NCBI GenBank assembly: GCA_009885185.1
Contig: VFLF01000375.1
Location: 1-11,024 of the forward strand
From: Nitrosomonadales bacterium
Lineage (GTDB): Bacteria > Pseudomonadota > Gammaproteobacteria > Burkholderiales > SG8-41
DNA: 11,024 bases
Direction of reading: 5' to 3'
The position numbers and the translations under genes are program-made. The notes under the pieces are model-generated. The model saw only the letters and a program-made list of their open reading frames with translations. It made no database searches and was not told the DNA's origin. Every line of letters starts with the position of its first letter. Position 1 is the stretch's first letter. Positions 1 through 6,531 of the stretch are shown piece by piece.

Positions 1-535
1 GCAAAATCGGCGGCGCATCGCGGCGCGGCAAACCGACGGTGAGCGGATTGGTGCCGAAGCGGCTCTGGCTGCCGCCGTGCGGCGCAACAATGGCGCGGCT
101 CACCACGTTGGTGAAATGAATCGACGCGAGATTCGCCGCAATCGCCTGTTCCGCCCAGTGCCCGACGCGGCCGATGTGATGCGTGTTCTTGAGGCCGACG
201 ATCACCACGCCGTGTTTTTTGGCGCGTTCGATGGCAAGCGTCATGGTCTGAAACGCCATCGATTGCCCGATGCCGCGATTGCCGTCCACTACCAGCAGCG
301 TATCGGTGTCGGTGACGATGGAAAGCGTTTGGTTCAGTTGCAGTTCGTTGGCCTGCAACGAACGCACATACGGAGCAGTCATGCCGATGCCGTGCGAATC
401 ATGCCCGGCCAGATTGGCGCCGATCAGGTGATCGGCAGTGAGGCGCGCCTCGTGCTCGCTGCTGCCGGCGGCGCGCCAGAGGTTGAAGAGCCACTGGCGG
501 GTGGCTTCGGTGGGGAGTTGTACGTTGGCTTCCAC
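1..535 (-). CDS. Ldh_2-family (malate/L-lactate-type) dehydrogenase, 3' end outside window
   Basis: This partial gene enters from the left edge; the first 178 codons are present, about half of the usual 340-360 residues of the family. The enzyme is expected to be a cytoplasmic NAD(P)-dependent oxidoreductase that interconverts a 2-hydroxy acid and a 2-keto acid. Visible family marks are GHDSHGI at residues 44-50, NTHHIGRVG at 117-125 (His119/His120 cover the conserved histidine region), PHGG at 152-155 and GTNPL at 161-165. The start is a GTG at 535-533, preceded by AAGGA about 8 bases upstream, and no better ATG is seen. It begins 23 bp after the amidohydrolase stop, so it is probably the last visible gene of the leftward operon. 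Family assignment is confident. The substrate (malate, lactate, sulfolactate, ureidoglycolate or another) cannot be told. Confidence 0.88.
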   Translation of the reverse strand, partial: MEANVQLPTEATRQWLFNLWRAAGSSEHEARLTADHLIGANLAGHDSHGIGMTAPYVRSLQANELQLNQTLSIVTDTDTLLVVDGNRGIGQSMAFQTMTLAIERAKKHGVVIVGLKNTHHIGRVGHWAEQAIAANLASIHFTNVVSRAIVAPHGGSQSRFGTNPLTVGLPRRDAPPIL

Positions 536-558
536 GGTGCTGTTCCTTGCTTGTTTTG

Positions 559-1536
559 TTAAAAACGCAGCAACTTCGCCGCATTGCCATAAAGTATCTT
601 CTGTAAATCCGCATCCGGCAGCTTCAGCGATTCCACCAGCGCATTCGGCTGCTCGACATCCATCTTGGCGTAGTTGTCGGTGCCGATCACCACGCGATCC
701 ACGCCGACGAGATCAATCATGAAGCGCAGTGTTTCGGGGTAGTACGCCAGCGTGTCGTAGTGAAAGCGGCGGATGTAATCGCGGAACGGGCGCGCGAGTT
801 TGGATGCCACTTCGACCGCGCCTTTTTTCATACTGTGTTCGATGCGCCCGGCCACATACGGAAAGCAGCCACCCGAATGCGGCAGCACCACATCGAGCTT
901 GGGAAATTTATCCAGCACGCCGCTGAAAATGAACTTGGTGGCGGTGGTGGCGGTCTCGAACGGAAAGCCTAGCGTGTTGTAAATAAAATTCGTGCCGGCG
1001 AGGCGCTCAGGCCCACCGTAATGGTTGGGCTGGCCGTCGAGCGGATGGAACAACAGCGGGTAGCCGAGTTCCTCGCAGCGCGCGAGCAGCGGCAGGTAGC
1101 GCGGCTCGAAAATGTAATCGATGCCTTCCACCGAATTCGGCAGATGCACGGCGCGCATGCCGGGCGAGCCGGCCACGCGGTCGAGTTCCTTCAGCGCGGC
1201 TTTCACGTCGCGCATGGGTATCGCTGCGCCCGCGACGAAACGGTCGGGGTGGGCCTTATGCGCCTCCACGGCGGCGTCGTTGACAATGCGCGCGAATTGG
1301 TCGGCAGCTTCCAGCGTCGCCCATTGCCACGGCATGCTGCCGGAGAGTGTCAGCACATGCGTTTTCACGTTGCGCTCGTCCATCCATTTCAGGCGCGCGT
1401 CGAGGTCGTGCATCTTCGGGTCAATCGGCCCGCCGGAAATCGCGCCGCCCTGTTGCTTGGCGTAGTCGATATAGCCTTGCGGCGCCCAGTGCGAGTGGGC
1501 GTCGATGGAGCCTTGTGGTGTGTTGTTTTGTGACAT
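559..1536 (-). CDS. Amidohydrolase 2 family metal-dependent hydrolase/decarboxylase (ACMSD-like)
   Basis: A 325-residue TIM-barrel protein of the amidohydrolase-2 family, which includes aminocarboxymuconate-semialdehyde decarboxylase, gamma-resorcylate decarboxylase and 2-pyrone-4,6-dicarboxylate lactonase. The expected metal site is complete: the HxH pair H14/H16 in AHSHW, H164 in LLFHPLDG, H220 in LPHSGG and D287 in IGTDNY. By family knowledge these bind one divalent metal and activate water or assist decarboxylation. No signal peptide is seen, so the protein is cytoplasmic. The reading frame stays open to 1626, but the added N-terminus would only translate the hairpin repeat at 1564-1606. 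The ATG at 1536 has AAAGG just upstream and opens directly into the catalytic strand, so it is preferred. The gene lies between a D-2-hydroxyacid dehydrogenase and an Ldh_2 dehydrogenase, suggesting a carboxylic acid substrate. Decarboxylase versus lactonase or hydratase is not resolved. Confidence 0.9.
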   Translation of the reverse strand: MSQNNTPQGSIDAHSHWAPQGYIDYAKQQGGAISGGPIDPKMHDLDARLKWMDERNVKTHVLTLSGSMPWQWATLEAADQFARIVNDAAVEAHKAHPDRFVAGAAIPMRDVKAALKELDRVAGSPGMRAVHLPNSVEGIDYIFEPRYLPLLARCEELGYPLLFHPLDGQPNHYGGPERLAGTNFIYNTLGFPFETATTATKFIFSGVLDKFPKLDVVLPHSGGCFPYVAGRIEHSMKKGAVEVASKLARPFRDYIRRFHYDTLAYYPETLRFMIDLVGVDRVVIGTDNYAKMDVEQPNALVESLKLPDADLQKILYGNAAKLLRF

Positions 1537-1563
1537 GGCGTGCCTTTGCAAATAAAAAGTATC

Positions 1564-1606
1564 CCTGTCATTCCCGCGAAAGCGGGAATGACGGGTGTGG
1601 GTTGGT
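1564..1606. repeat. dRS3-like hairpin repeat, copy 1
   Basis: A perfect 11-bp inverted repeat (1567-1577 with 1582-1592) closes a GAAA tetraloop. The stem can be extended to 1564/1595 through one G-T wobble. The core is ATTCCC-N8-GGGAAT, the dRS3 pattern known from Neisseria and similar proteobacterial repeats. The right flank GTGGGTTGGT (1597-1606) is also found beside copy 3 at 8476-8485, so the repeat unit is longer than the palindrome. It sits in the 112-bp gap between the hydroxyacid dehydrogenase and amidohydrolase genes, about 30 bp upstream of the amidohydrolase start. A GNRA-capped hairpin there could act on mRNA stability or processing. No T-tract makes it a standard terminator. Confidence 0.85.
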
Positions 1607-1648
1607 TGGTCATAGCGAAAATACAAATAAAAAACAGACGGTTATGAT

Positions 1649-2590
1649 CTATGGCGAAACAGCATAAAGCAGCGGCTTGCCCGCGAAATGCGCCCGCACA
1701 TCGTGCAGCAATTTTTCGCCGCGCCCCTCGCGCACCTCGCGCGTGGAGGTGCCCATGTGCGGCGCGAGTACTACGTTGTCCATGTGAAAAAACGCGGAGG
1801 GCACGTTGGGTTCATCCACAAACACATCAAGCGCCGCGACGGCGAGTTGTTTGCTGGCGAGCGCGTGAATCAGCGCGGGTTCATCGACGATTGGGCCGCG
1901 CGCGATGTTGACCAGATAGCCGTCGGCGCCGAGTGCCGCGAGGATGCGCGCATCAACGAGGTTGCGCGTGGCCGGGGTCAGCGCACAGGTGACGATGAGG
2001 CAATCGACCTCGCGCGCCATGGCTTCGAGATTATCGAAGTACGGAAACGCCACGTCGTCCTTGCGGCGCGGGCCGAAATAACAAATCTTCATGCCGAAAC
2101 CCGCCGCACGCACGGCGATTTCGCGGCCGATGCGTCCCATGCCGACGATGCCGCAGGTTTTGCCGCGCACTTCCACGCCTGACGGAAACATGGTGGTGGG
2201 CCACGCGCCGGAGCGCACAAAACGATCCGCCTCGCAGATGCGCCGCAGCATCGCCACCAGCATGCCCATCGTCAGATCGGCCACCGGCTCGGCGGTGGAG
2301 TCGGGTGTGTGGGTGACCGCGACCTTGTGTTCCCTGGCGGCGGCAAGATCAATCAGTGTGTAGTAAGGGCCGTAACACGCGAGCAGTTCGAGCTTGGGCA
2401 GTGCGGCGAAATGCGCGCGGGTGACTTCGGTGGTGGTGGTTGAAATAGCCGCGCGCGCATGAGCGCAATGTTGTTTGATAAACGCCATCGGGTCAGCCGC
2501 CGTGAACGATTTATGCACCACTAAATCCTGTTCCAGCGCGGCGAGCGTGGGTTCGTAGATGGCTTTCAGTAATACGATTTCGGCTTTCAT
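1649..2590 (-). CDS. D-2-hydroxyacid dehydrogenase (NAD(P)-binding, GhrA/SerA superfamily)
   Basis: A 313-residue cytoplasmic dehydrogenase expected to reduce a 2-keto acid (glyoxylate, hydroxypyruvate or similar) to the D-2-hydroxy acid, or the reverse. The nucleotide-binding motif GMGRIG is at residues 149-154. The catalytic triad of the family is present: R230 in NIARGP, E259 in DVFVDEP and H277 in LAPHMGT. After the second Rossmann strand the sequence reads YFGPRRK (170-176), with no acidic residue where NAD-preferring members usually have Asp; the arginines suggest NADP(H) preference, which is an inference. The ATG at 2590 is the first in frame and has only a weak purine stretch upstream. 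The gene starts 21 bp after the stop of a Bug receptor gene, consistent with one operon. The exact substrate cannot be assigned. Confidence 0.92.
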   Translation of the reverse strand: MKAEIVLLKAIYEPTLAALEQDLVVHKSFTAADPMAFIKQHCAHARAAISTTTTEVTRAHFAALPKLELLACYGPYYTLIDLAAAREHKVAVTHTPDSTAEPVADLTMGMLVAMLRRICEADRFVRSGAWPTTMFPSGVEVRGKTCGIVGMGRIGREIAVRAAGFGMKICYFGPRRKDDVAFPYFDNLEAMAREVDCLIVTCALTPATRNLVDARILAALGADGYLVNIARGPIVDEPALIHALASKQLAVAALDVFVDEPNVPSAFFHMDNVVLAPHMGTSTREVREGRGEKLLHDVRAHFAGKPLLYAVSP

Positions 2591-2611
2591 CGATCTGCTT
2601 TCGGTTTGCCT

Positions 2612-3589
2612 TCAGTTTGCTTTGAGGCCGGCGTCGCGCAGCACCTGCGTCAGCCGCGTGCCGTTGTCGCGCAGGAACGTGGTGAATTCCGCCGGTGTGT
2701 TGCCCACCGGCACCTGATTCAGTTGTTCCAGTCGGGACTTGACCTCCGGGGTTTGCGCGGCGCCGGCAAACGCCGCGTGCAGGCGCTTGATGGCCGGCGC
2801 GGGCGTGCCCGCGGGCGCCACCACGCCGGCGAAGGTTTGCACATTGATTTGCGGAAAACCCAGTTCGGCAAACGTCGGCACATTCGGTATCGATGCGAGA
2901 CGCCGGGTGCTGGTCGCGGCGAGCGCACGCAGCCGGCCGTCCTGCACGAACGGCACCGCGCCCGATCCGGCGAGCAGCATCGGCACTTCGCCCGCCACCA
3001 GCGCGGTGACCGCCGGCCCCGCGCCCTTGTAGGCGATGTGCGTCATTTTCAGACCGAAGTGCGCGCGGAATTGTTCGATGGCCAGATGCCCCGCGCTGCC
3101 GTCGCCGGGCGAGCCGTAATTGAGTTTGCCGGGGTTGGCCCTGGCATGATCGACCAGCTCCTGCACTGATTTCGCGGGCAGCGAGGGATGCACCGCCAGT
3201 ATCAGCGGCGTGGCCGAGATCAGCGTAATCGGCGCAAAATCCTTCAACGCCACGTAACCCGCGTCGCGCACCAGCGTCGGGTTGATGATGAACGCCGGAT
3301 CCATTACGCCGAGGGTGTAGCCATCCGGCGGCGCGGCTTGCACCAGGCGCGTGCCGATCAGCGTGCCGCCGCCCGCGCGGTTATCCACGATCAGTGATTG
3401 GCCGAGCAATTCGATCGCCTTGCCCTGCACGATGCGCGTGGTGATGTCGGAACCGCCGCCCGTCGCATACGGAATGATGATGCGCACGGGCTTGGTGGGA
3501 AACTCCTGCGCGCACGCCGTGTGCGCGCCCCACGTCAATAGCAGCGCCGCGGATATTATGTAACTATTTGTTTTTAAACAATTTTTCAT
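2612..3589 (-). CDS. Tripartite tricarboxylate transporter substrate-binding protein (Bug/TctC family)
   Basis: A 325-residue periplasmic solute receptor. Residues 1-27 form a Sec signal peptide: a basic start (MKNCLK), a hydrophobic core IISAALLLTW and a cleavage site ACA/Q after residue 27. Mature Bug hallmarks follow: KPVRIIIPYATGGGSD, the DNRAGGG segment, PPDGYTLG, LNYGSPGDGSAGHLAIE and the IAYKGAGPAVTAL segment. By family knowledge the protein captures a small carboxylate in a Venus-flytrap fold and presents it to TctA/TctB membrane subunits, none of which is in this window. GAGG a few bases upstream supports the ATG at 3589. The gene starts 19 bp after the stop of the GMC dehydrogenase gene and is a paralogue of the receptor at 5404-6408. 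The ligand is unknown, and many Bug genes are orphans without nearby permeases. Confidence 0.94.
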   Translation of the reverse strand: MKNCLKTNSYIISAALLLTWGAHTACAQEFPTKPVRIIIPYATGGGSDITTRIVQGKAIELLGQSLIVDNRAGGGTLIGTRLVQAAPPDGYTLGVMDPAFIINPTLVRDAGYVALKDFAPITLISATPLILAVHPSLPAKSVQELVDHARANPGKLNYGSPGDGSAGHLAIEQFRAHFGLKMTHIAYKGAGPAVTALVAGEVPMLLAGSGAVPFVQDGRLRALAATSTRRLASIPNVPTFAELGFPQINVQTFAGVVAPAGTPAPAIKRLHAAFAGAAQTPEVKSRLEQLNQVPVGNTPAEFTTFLRDNGTRLTQVLRDAGLKAN

Positions 3590-3608
3590 ATAATCCTCAG
3601 CGGTGGGA

Positions 3609-5375
3609 TCAAGCCATCAAACCCTGCTTTTTCAAGTTAATATCCTTGATCCCATCCGCCGCCCAACACGCCAGCATGCCGATGGTTTCGGTGGGCGGGT
3701 TGGCGGCGTTTTGCGGGAACGCGCTGCCGCCGACGACGAACACGTTATGCACGTCCCACGATTGCAGGTATTTGTTGACCACGCTGGTGGCGGGGTCCGC
3801 GCCCATCACCGCGCCGCCGATGTTGTGCGTGCTTTGATACGGCACGATGGAGTATTTACCCGGCACCGCGCCCGTGCTGATGTTGGAGGGCTTCATCGCC
3901 TTGGCGATGTCGGCGCATTTGTCGCGCATGAAGGCCGACAGCTTTTGCTCGTTCGGGTGCCAGTCGAAAGTCATGCGCAGCAACGGCAGGCCGTGGGCAT
4001 CGCGATAGGTTGGATCCAGATCAAGGTAGTGGCCGCGATAGCTCTGGCACGATGCGTGATAGGTAATCGAGAACGAACGGCCATAGTAATGCGCGGCGGC
4101 TTTTTTCCATTCGCCGCCCCAGCGCGGCGTGCCCGTCGGCGTGAGCTTGGATTTGATCGGCGTGGCGCCGTTGTTTTGCACGGCGCTATACGCGCCGACA
4201 AAACCGATGCCGCCGTGATCGAAGTTGTCGCAGTTGAAATCATCAATGCAGGTGCCGATCATGCCGCCGCCGATGAACGGATTAAATTCGCGATCGTTGT
4301 AAAACAGCGACACCTTGCCGCTGGTTTGATACGAATAATTTCGGCCGACGACACCGGTGTTGCTCACCGGATCGTACGGCTTGCCGACGCCCGAGAGCAG
4401 CAGCAGCCGGTTGTTGTTGAAGGTGTAGGTCGCCAGCAACACGATATCCGTCGGCTGCTCCACCATCCGTCCGCGGGCATCGATGTAGGTCACGCCGGTG
4501 GCGCGCTTGCCGCTGGAATCGAGATTGACCTTGATCACATTGCACAGTGGACGCATCTCGAAATTCTCTTCCTTCAGCAGCGCCGGAATCACAGTGGACA
4601 GCGGGCTCGCCTTGGCGCCCTGCGAACAGGCGTGTGATCCGCAGAAGCCGCCCTTCATGCATTCGCCGAGGTATTGTTTGTAGAGATTGACGAACGGTTG
4701 CGTCATCGCCGCCGCCGGATTTTGAAATGGCGTGTAACCCAGCGATTCGGCGGCCTTGGCGAACATTTCGCCCGCGGGCGTGCGTTTGGTTTGCGGATTG
4801 GGAAACTCTCGCGAGCGGGCGCCTTCAAACGGATTGCCGCCGGGTTGTTTTACGCCCTCGATATTTCCAGCCTTGCCGCCGACGCCGTAGATGTGCTCGA
4901 ACTGATCGTAGTACGGCTCGAATTCGTCGTAGGTGACGCCCCAGTCCTGACTGGTGCAATCCTCCGGCAAAAAGTTTTTGCCGTAACGCGCGGTGTTTTT
5001 GCTGCGCACCAGGAAATCGTCCGGCAAAAAGCGCCGCGCGTGGCAGCCCCAGTGCGCCGCCGTGCCGCCGACAATCTCGCCGGGCTTGAACGAGCCCAGT
5101 TCGCGCATCGGCAGCGCGGTTTCGTTCAGCTGGTTGCGGAAAGTGATGGTCTCGCGCGACAGATCCTGAAAAATGTCGCTGTGGCGGTCGTACTTCAGTT
5201 CGTCATGCACATACGGCATGGCGAAATCATGTTGCGGGTCGATCATGCGCCCGCGTTCGAGGCATACCACTTTGAGTCCGGCGTTGACCAGTTCCATCGC
5301 CATGATGGAACCGGAGACGCCGCTGCCCACGACAACGGCGTCGACCGGTTTGAGTTTGATGGCGGGTGAGGACAT
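3609..5375 (-). CDS. GMC-family FAD-dependent dehydrogenase (gluconate 2-dehydrogenase flavoprotein-like), paralogue 1
   Basis: A 588-residue flavoprotein expected to oxidise an alcohol or sugar-type hydroxyl. The FAD-binding motif GSGVSG is at 17-22, followed by ERGRM at 40-44. GGTAAHWG (103-110) matches the HW segment of gluconate dehydrogenase and pyranose oxidase, where the His carries covalent FAD; H108 is the candidate here. Cysteines C239, C245 and C250 form C-x5-C-x4-C, the place where relatives with an iron-sulfur cluster hold their ligands. The C-terminal GMC domain has H517 in STHNIGG as the probable catalytic base, then QNAANPPTETIG at 555-566. There is no signal peptide. AGGGA upstream supports the ATG at 5375. 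The gene lies between two Bug receptor genes and has no adjacent small-subunit gene, unlike paralogue 2 at 8526-10289. Substrate and electron acceptor are unknown. Confidence 0.9.
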   Translation of the reverse strand: MSSPAIKLKPVDAVVVGSGVSGSIMAMELVNAGLKVVCLERGRMIDPQHDFAMPYVHDELKYDRHSDIFQDLSRETITFRNQLNETALPMRELGSFKPGEIVGGTAAHWGCHARRFLPDDFLVRSKNTARYGKNFLPEDCTSQDWGVTYDEFEPYYDQFEHIYGVGGKAGNIEGVKQPGGNPFEGARSREFPNPQTKRTPAGEMFAKAAESLGYTPFQNPAAAMTQPFVNLYKQYLGECMKGGFCGSHACSQGAKASPLSTVIPALLKEENFEMRPLCNVIKVNLDSSGKRATGVTYIDARGRMVEQPTDIVLLATYTFNNNRLLLLSGVGKPYDPVSNTGVVGRNYSYQTSGKVSLFYNDREFNPFIGGGMIGTCIDDFNCDNFDHGGIGFVGAYSAVQNNGATPIKSKLTPTGTPRWGGEWKKAAAHYYGRSFSITYHASCQSYRGHYLDLDPTYRDAHGLPLLRMTFDWHPNEQKLSAFMRDKCADIAKAMKPSNISTGAVPGKYSIVPYQSTHNIGGAVMGADPATSVVNKYLQSWDVHNVFVVGGSAFPQNAANPPTETIGMLACWAADGIKDINLKKQGLMA

Positions 5376-5403
5376 GCTTATTTCCCTTAGACAAAAAAGC
5401 GCG

Positions 5404-6408
5404 TTATTCCGCGCGCACGCCGGCGGCCTTGATGGTTTCGGTCCACTTGGCGAGGTCGGCCTTGATGCGGGCTCTGAATTCTTCGGGGGTGCTGCCGATG
5501 GGGTCTGCGCCCTGCGAGATCAGCAGGTCGTTGAAATTCTTGCTTTGCACGATTTTACGCATCTCGCCGCTGATGCGCGTGATGATTTCAGGCGGCGTGC
5601 CAGCGGGGGCGAGCATGCCGAACCAAGTCGCCGCTTCAAAGCCGGGCAGTCCCGATTCGGCCATCGTCGGCAGTGCGGGCGCAGATGGACTGCGTTGCGC
5701 GCTGCTGATGGCAAGCGCGCGCAGGCGCCCGGCGCTCATATAGGGCACGACGGAAAGCGTGTTGGCAAAAATAATCGACAACTGCCCGGAGATCAGGTCG
5801 GTTACGGCGGCGGGCGTGCCCTTGTACGGCACATGCACGATATCCACACCCGCGCGCAACTTGAACAGTTCCGCCGTCAGGTGCGGGATGCCGCCGACGC
5901 CCGCCGAGCCGTAGTTAAGCTGGCCGGGTCTGGCCTTGGCGAGCCCAATGAGTTCTTTCAGGTTTTTCGCCGGCAGCGAGGGATGCACCGTCAGCACGTT
6001 CGGCGCGGAAGCCACCAGCGATATCGGGTCCAGGTCTTTTTCCAAGTGATACGCGGGCTTGCTGAGCAGGATGTAGCTGCTGACCACCGACGCCGGAAAA
6101 AACAGCAGGTGGTAGCCATCAGGTGTGGCGCGCGCGGCGATGCCAGCGCCGAGATTGCCAGACGCGCCGGGCCGGTTATCGACGACGAACTGCTGACTCA
6201 TGGCCTCGGTCAGACGTCCGCTCATCGCGCGGCCAACGATATCCACGCCGCCGCCAGGCGGAAACGGAATGATGACGCGCACGCTTTTGGCGGGATACGG
6301 TTGCGCGTGCGCGGTGGCGCCCGTGAACAGCAGAACGGCGCCAAGCATTTCGTAGGATGAGAAGCGCACTGCGAAAACTTTCTTCCAGATAGTGAGCGGG
6401 ATCGTCAT
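5404..6408 (-). CDS. Tripartite tricarboxylate transporter substrate-binding protein (Bug/TctC family), first gene of operon
   Basis: A 334-residue periplasmic receptor, paralogous to the one at 2612-3589. Family marks are KSVRVIIPFPPGGGVD, DNRPGASGNLG, TPDGYHLLF, LNYGSAGVGGIPHLTAE, HVPYKGTPAAVTDL and a C-terminal GADPIGSTPEEF. The signal peptide has a hydrophobic core at MLGAVLLFTGAT (21-32) and a cleavage site AHA/Q after residue 35. The start is uncertain. The frame stays open to 6519, but the extra 37 residues do not look like a signal peptide and would cover most of the divergent promoter region. ATG 6408 has no clear ribosome site. A GTG at 6369, preceded by AAGAAAG, would give a shorter and more typical signal peptide. 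The GMC dehydrogenase follows after 28 bp, so this gene probably leads the six-gene leftward operon. The ligand is unknown. Confidence 0.9.
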   Translation of the reverse strand: MTIPLTIWKKVFAVRFSSYEMLGAVLLFTGATAHAQPYPAKSVRVIIPFPPGGGVDIVGRAMSGRLTEAMSQQFVVDNRPGASGNLGAGIAARATPDGYHLLFFPASVVSSYILLSKPAYHLEKDLDPISLVASAPNVLTVHPSLPAKNLKELIGLAKARPGQLNYGSAGVGGIPHLTAELFKLRAGVDIVHVPYKGTPAAVTDLISGQLSIIFANTLSVVPYMSAGRLRALAISSAQRSPSAPALPTMAESGLPGFEAATWFGMLAPAGTPPEIITRISGEMRKIVQSKNFNDLLISQGADPIGSTPEEFRARIKADLAKWTETIKAAGVRAE

Positions 6409-6531
6409 CGCGCGACCGCACGATGAACAGCGAGTGTCTATCGCGCCCGGTGCGCCGTCAAGGTGATGAAGCAACGTGAACGAACTTGGTAAACTGCGCG
6501 TCATTACGTGGAACAACACAGGACGCGCATC
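6409..6531. promoter_or_regulatory. Divergent intergenic region with a candidate leftward promoter
   Basis: This 123-bp gap separates the leftward six-gene set from the rightward Gfo/Idh/MocA gene and must hold control signals for one or both. On the minus strand a TTGACG (-35-like, 6456-6461) and a weak GACACT (-10-like, 6433-6438) are 17 bp apart, giving a short leader to ATG 6408. On the plus strand TAAACT at 6490-6495 could be a -10, but no good -35 is seen. No convincing operator palindrome was found, and no regulator gene lies in the window. The promoter assignment is an inference by eye. Confidence 0.35.

Noticed and set aside
77..562. Plus-strand open frame at the left edge
   Set aside because: The minus strand here encodes clear Ldh_2 dehydrogenase motifs in one open frame up to the window edge; the plus frame is its shadow.
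1564..1606. CRISPR array or intrinsic terminator from the hairpin repeats
   Set aside because: Only single or paired copies occur, with no regular spacers and no T-tract after the stems; they fit dispersed palindromic repeats better.
1537..1626. Upstream extension of the amidohydrolase
   Set aside because: The added residues translate the hairpin repeat, and a ribosome site sits directly before the ATG at 1536.
3603..4637. Long plus-strand open frame (344 codons) opposite GMC paralogue 1
   Set aside because: It lies wholly antisense to a confidently identified gene, its product is an Arg/His/Ala-rich low-complexity sequence with no recognisable motif, and such frames are common opposite GC-rich genes.
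5173..6360. Plus-strand open frame of 395 codons over the start of GMC paralogue 1 and the Bug receptor
   Set aside because: It crosses two well-supported minus-strand genes and their intergenic gap, and it shows no protein family signature.
6409..6519. 37-residue N-terminal extension of the leftward Bug receptor
   Set aside because: It would place a non-signal-like segment before the signal peptide and cover most of the divergent promoter region.
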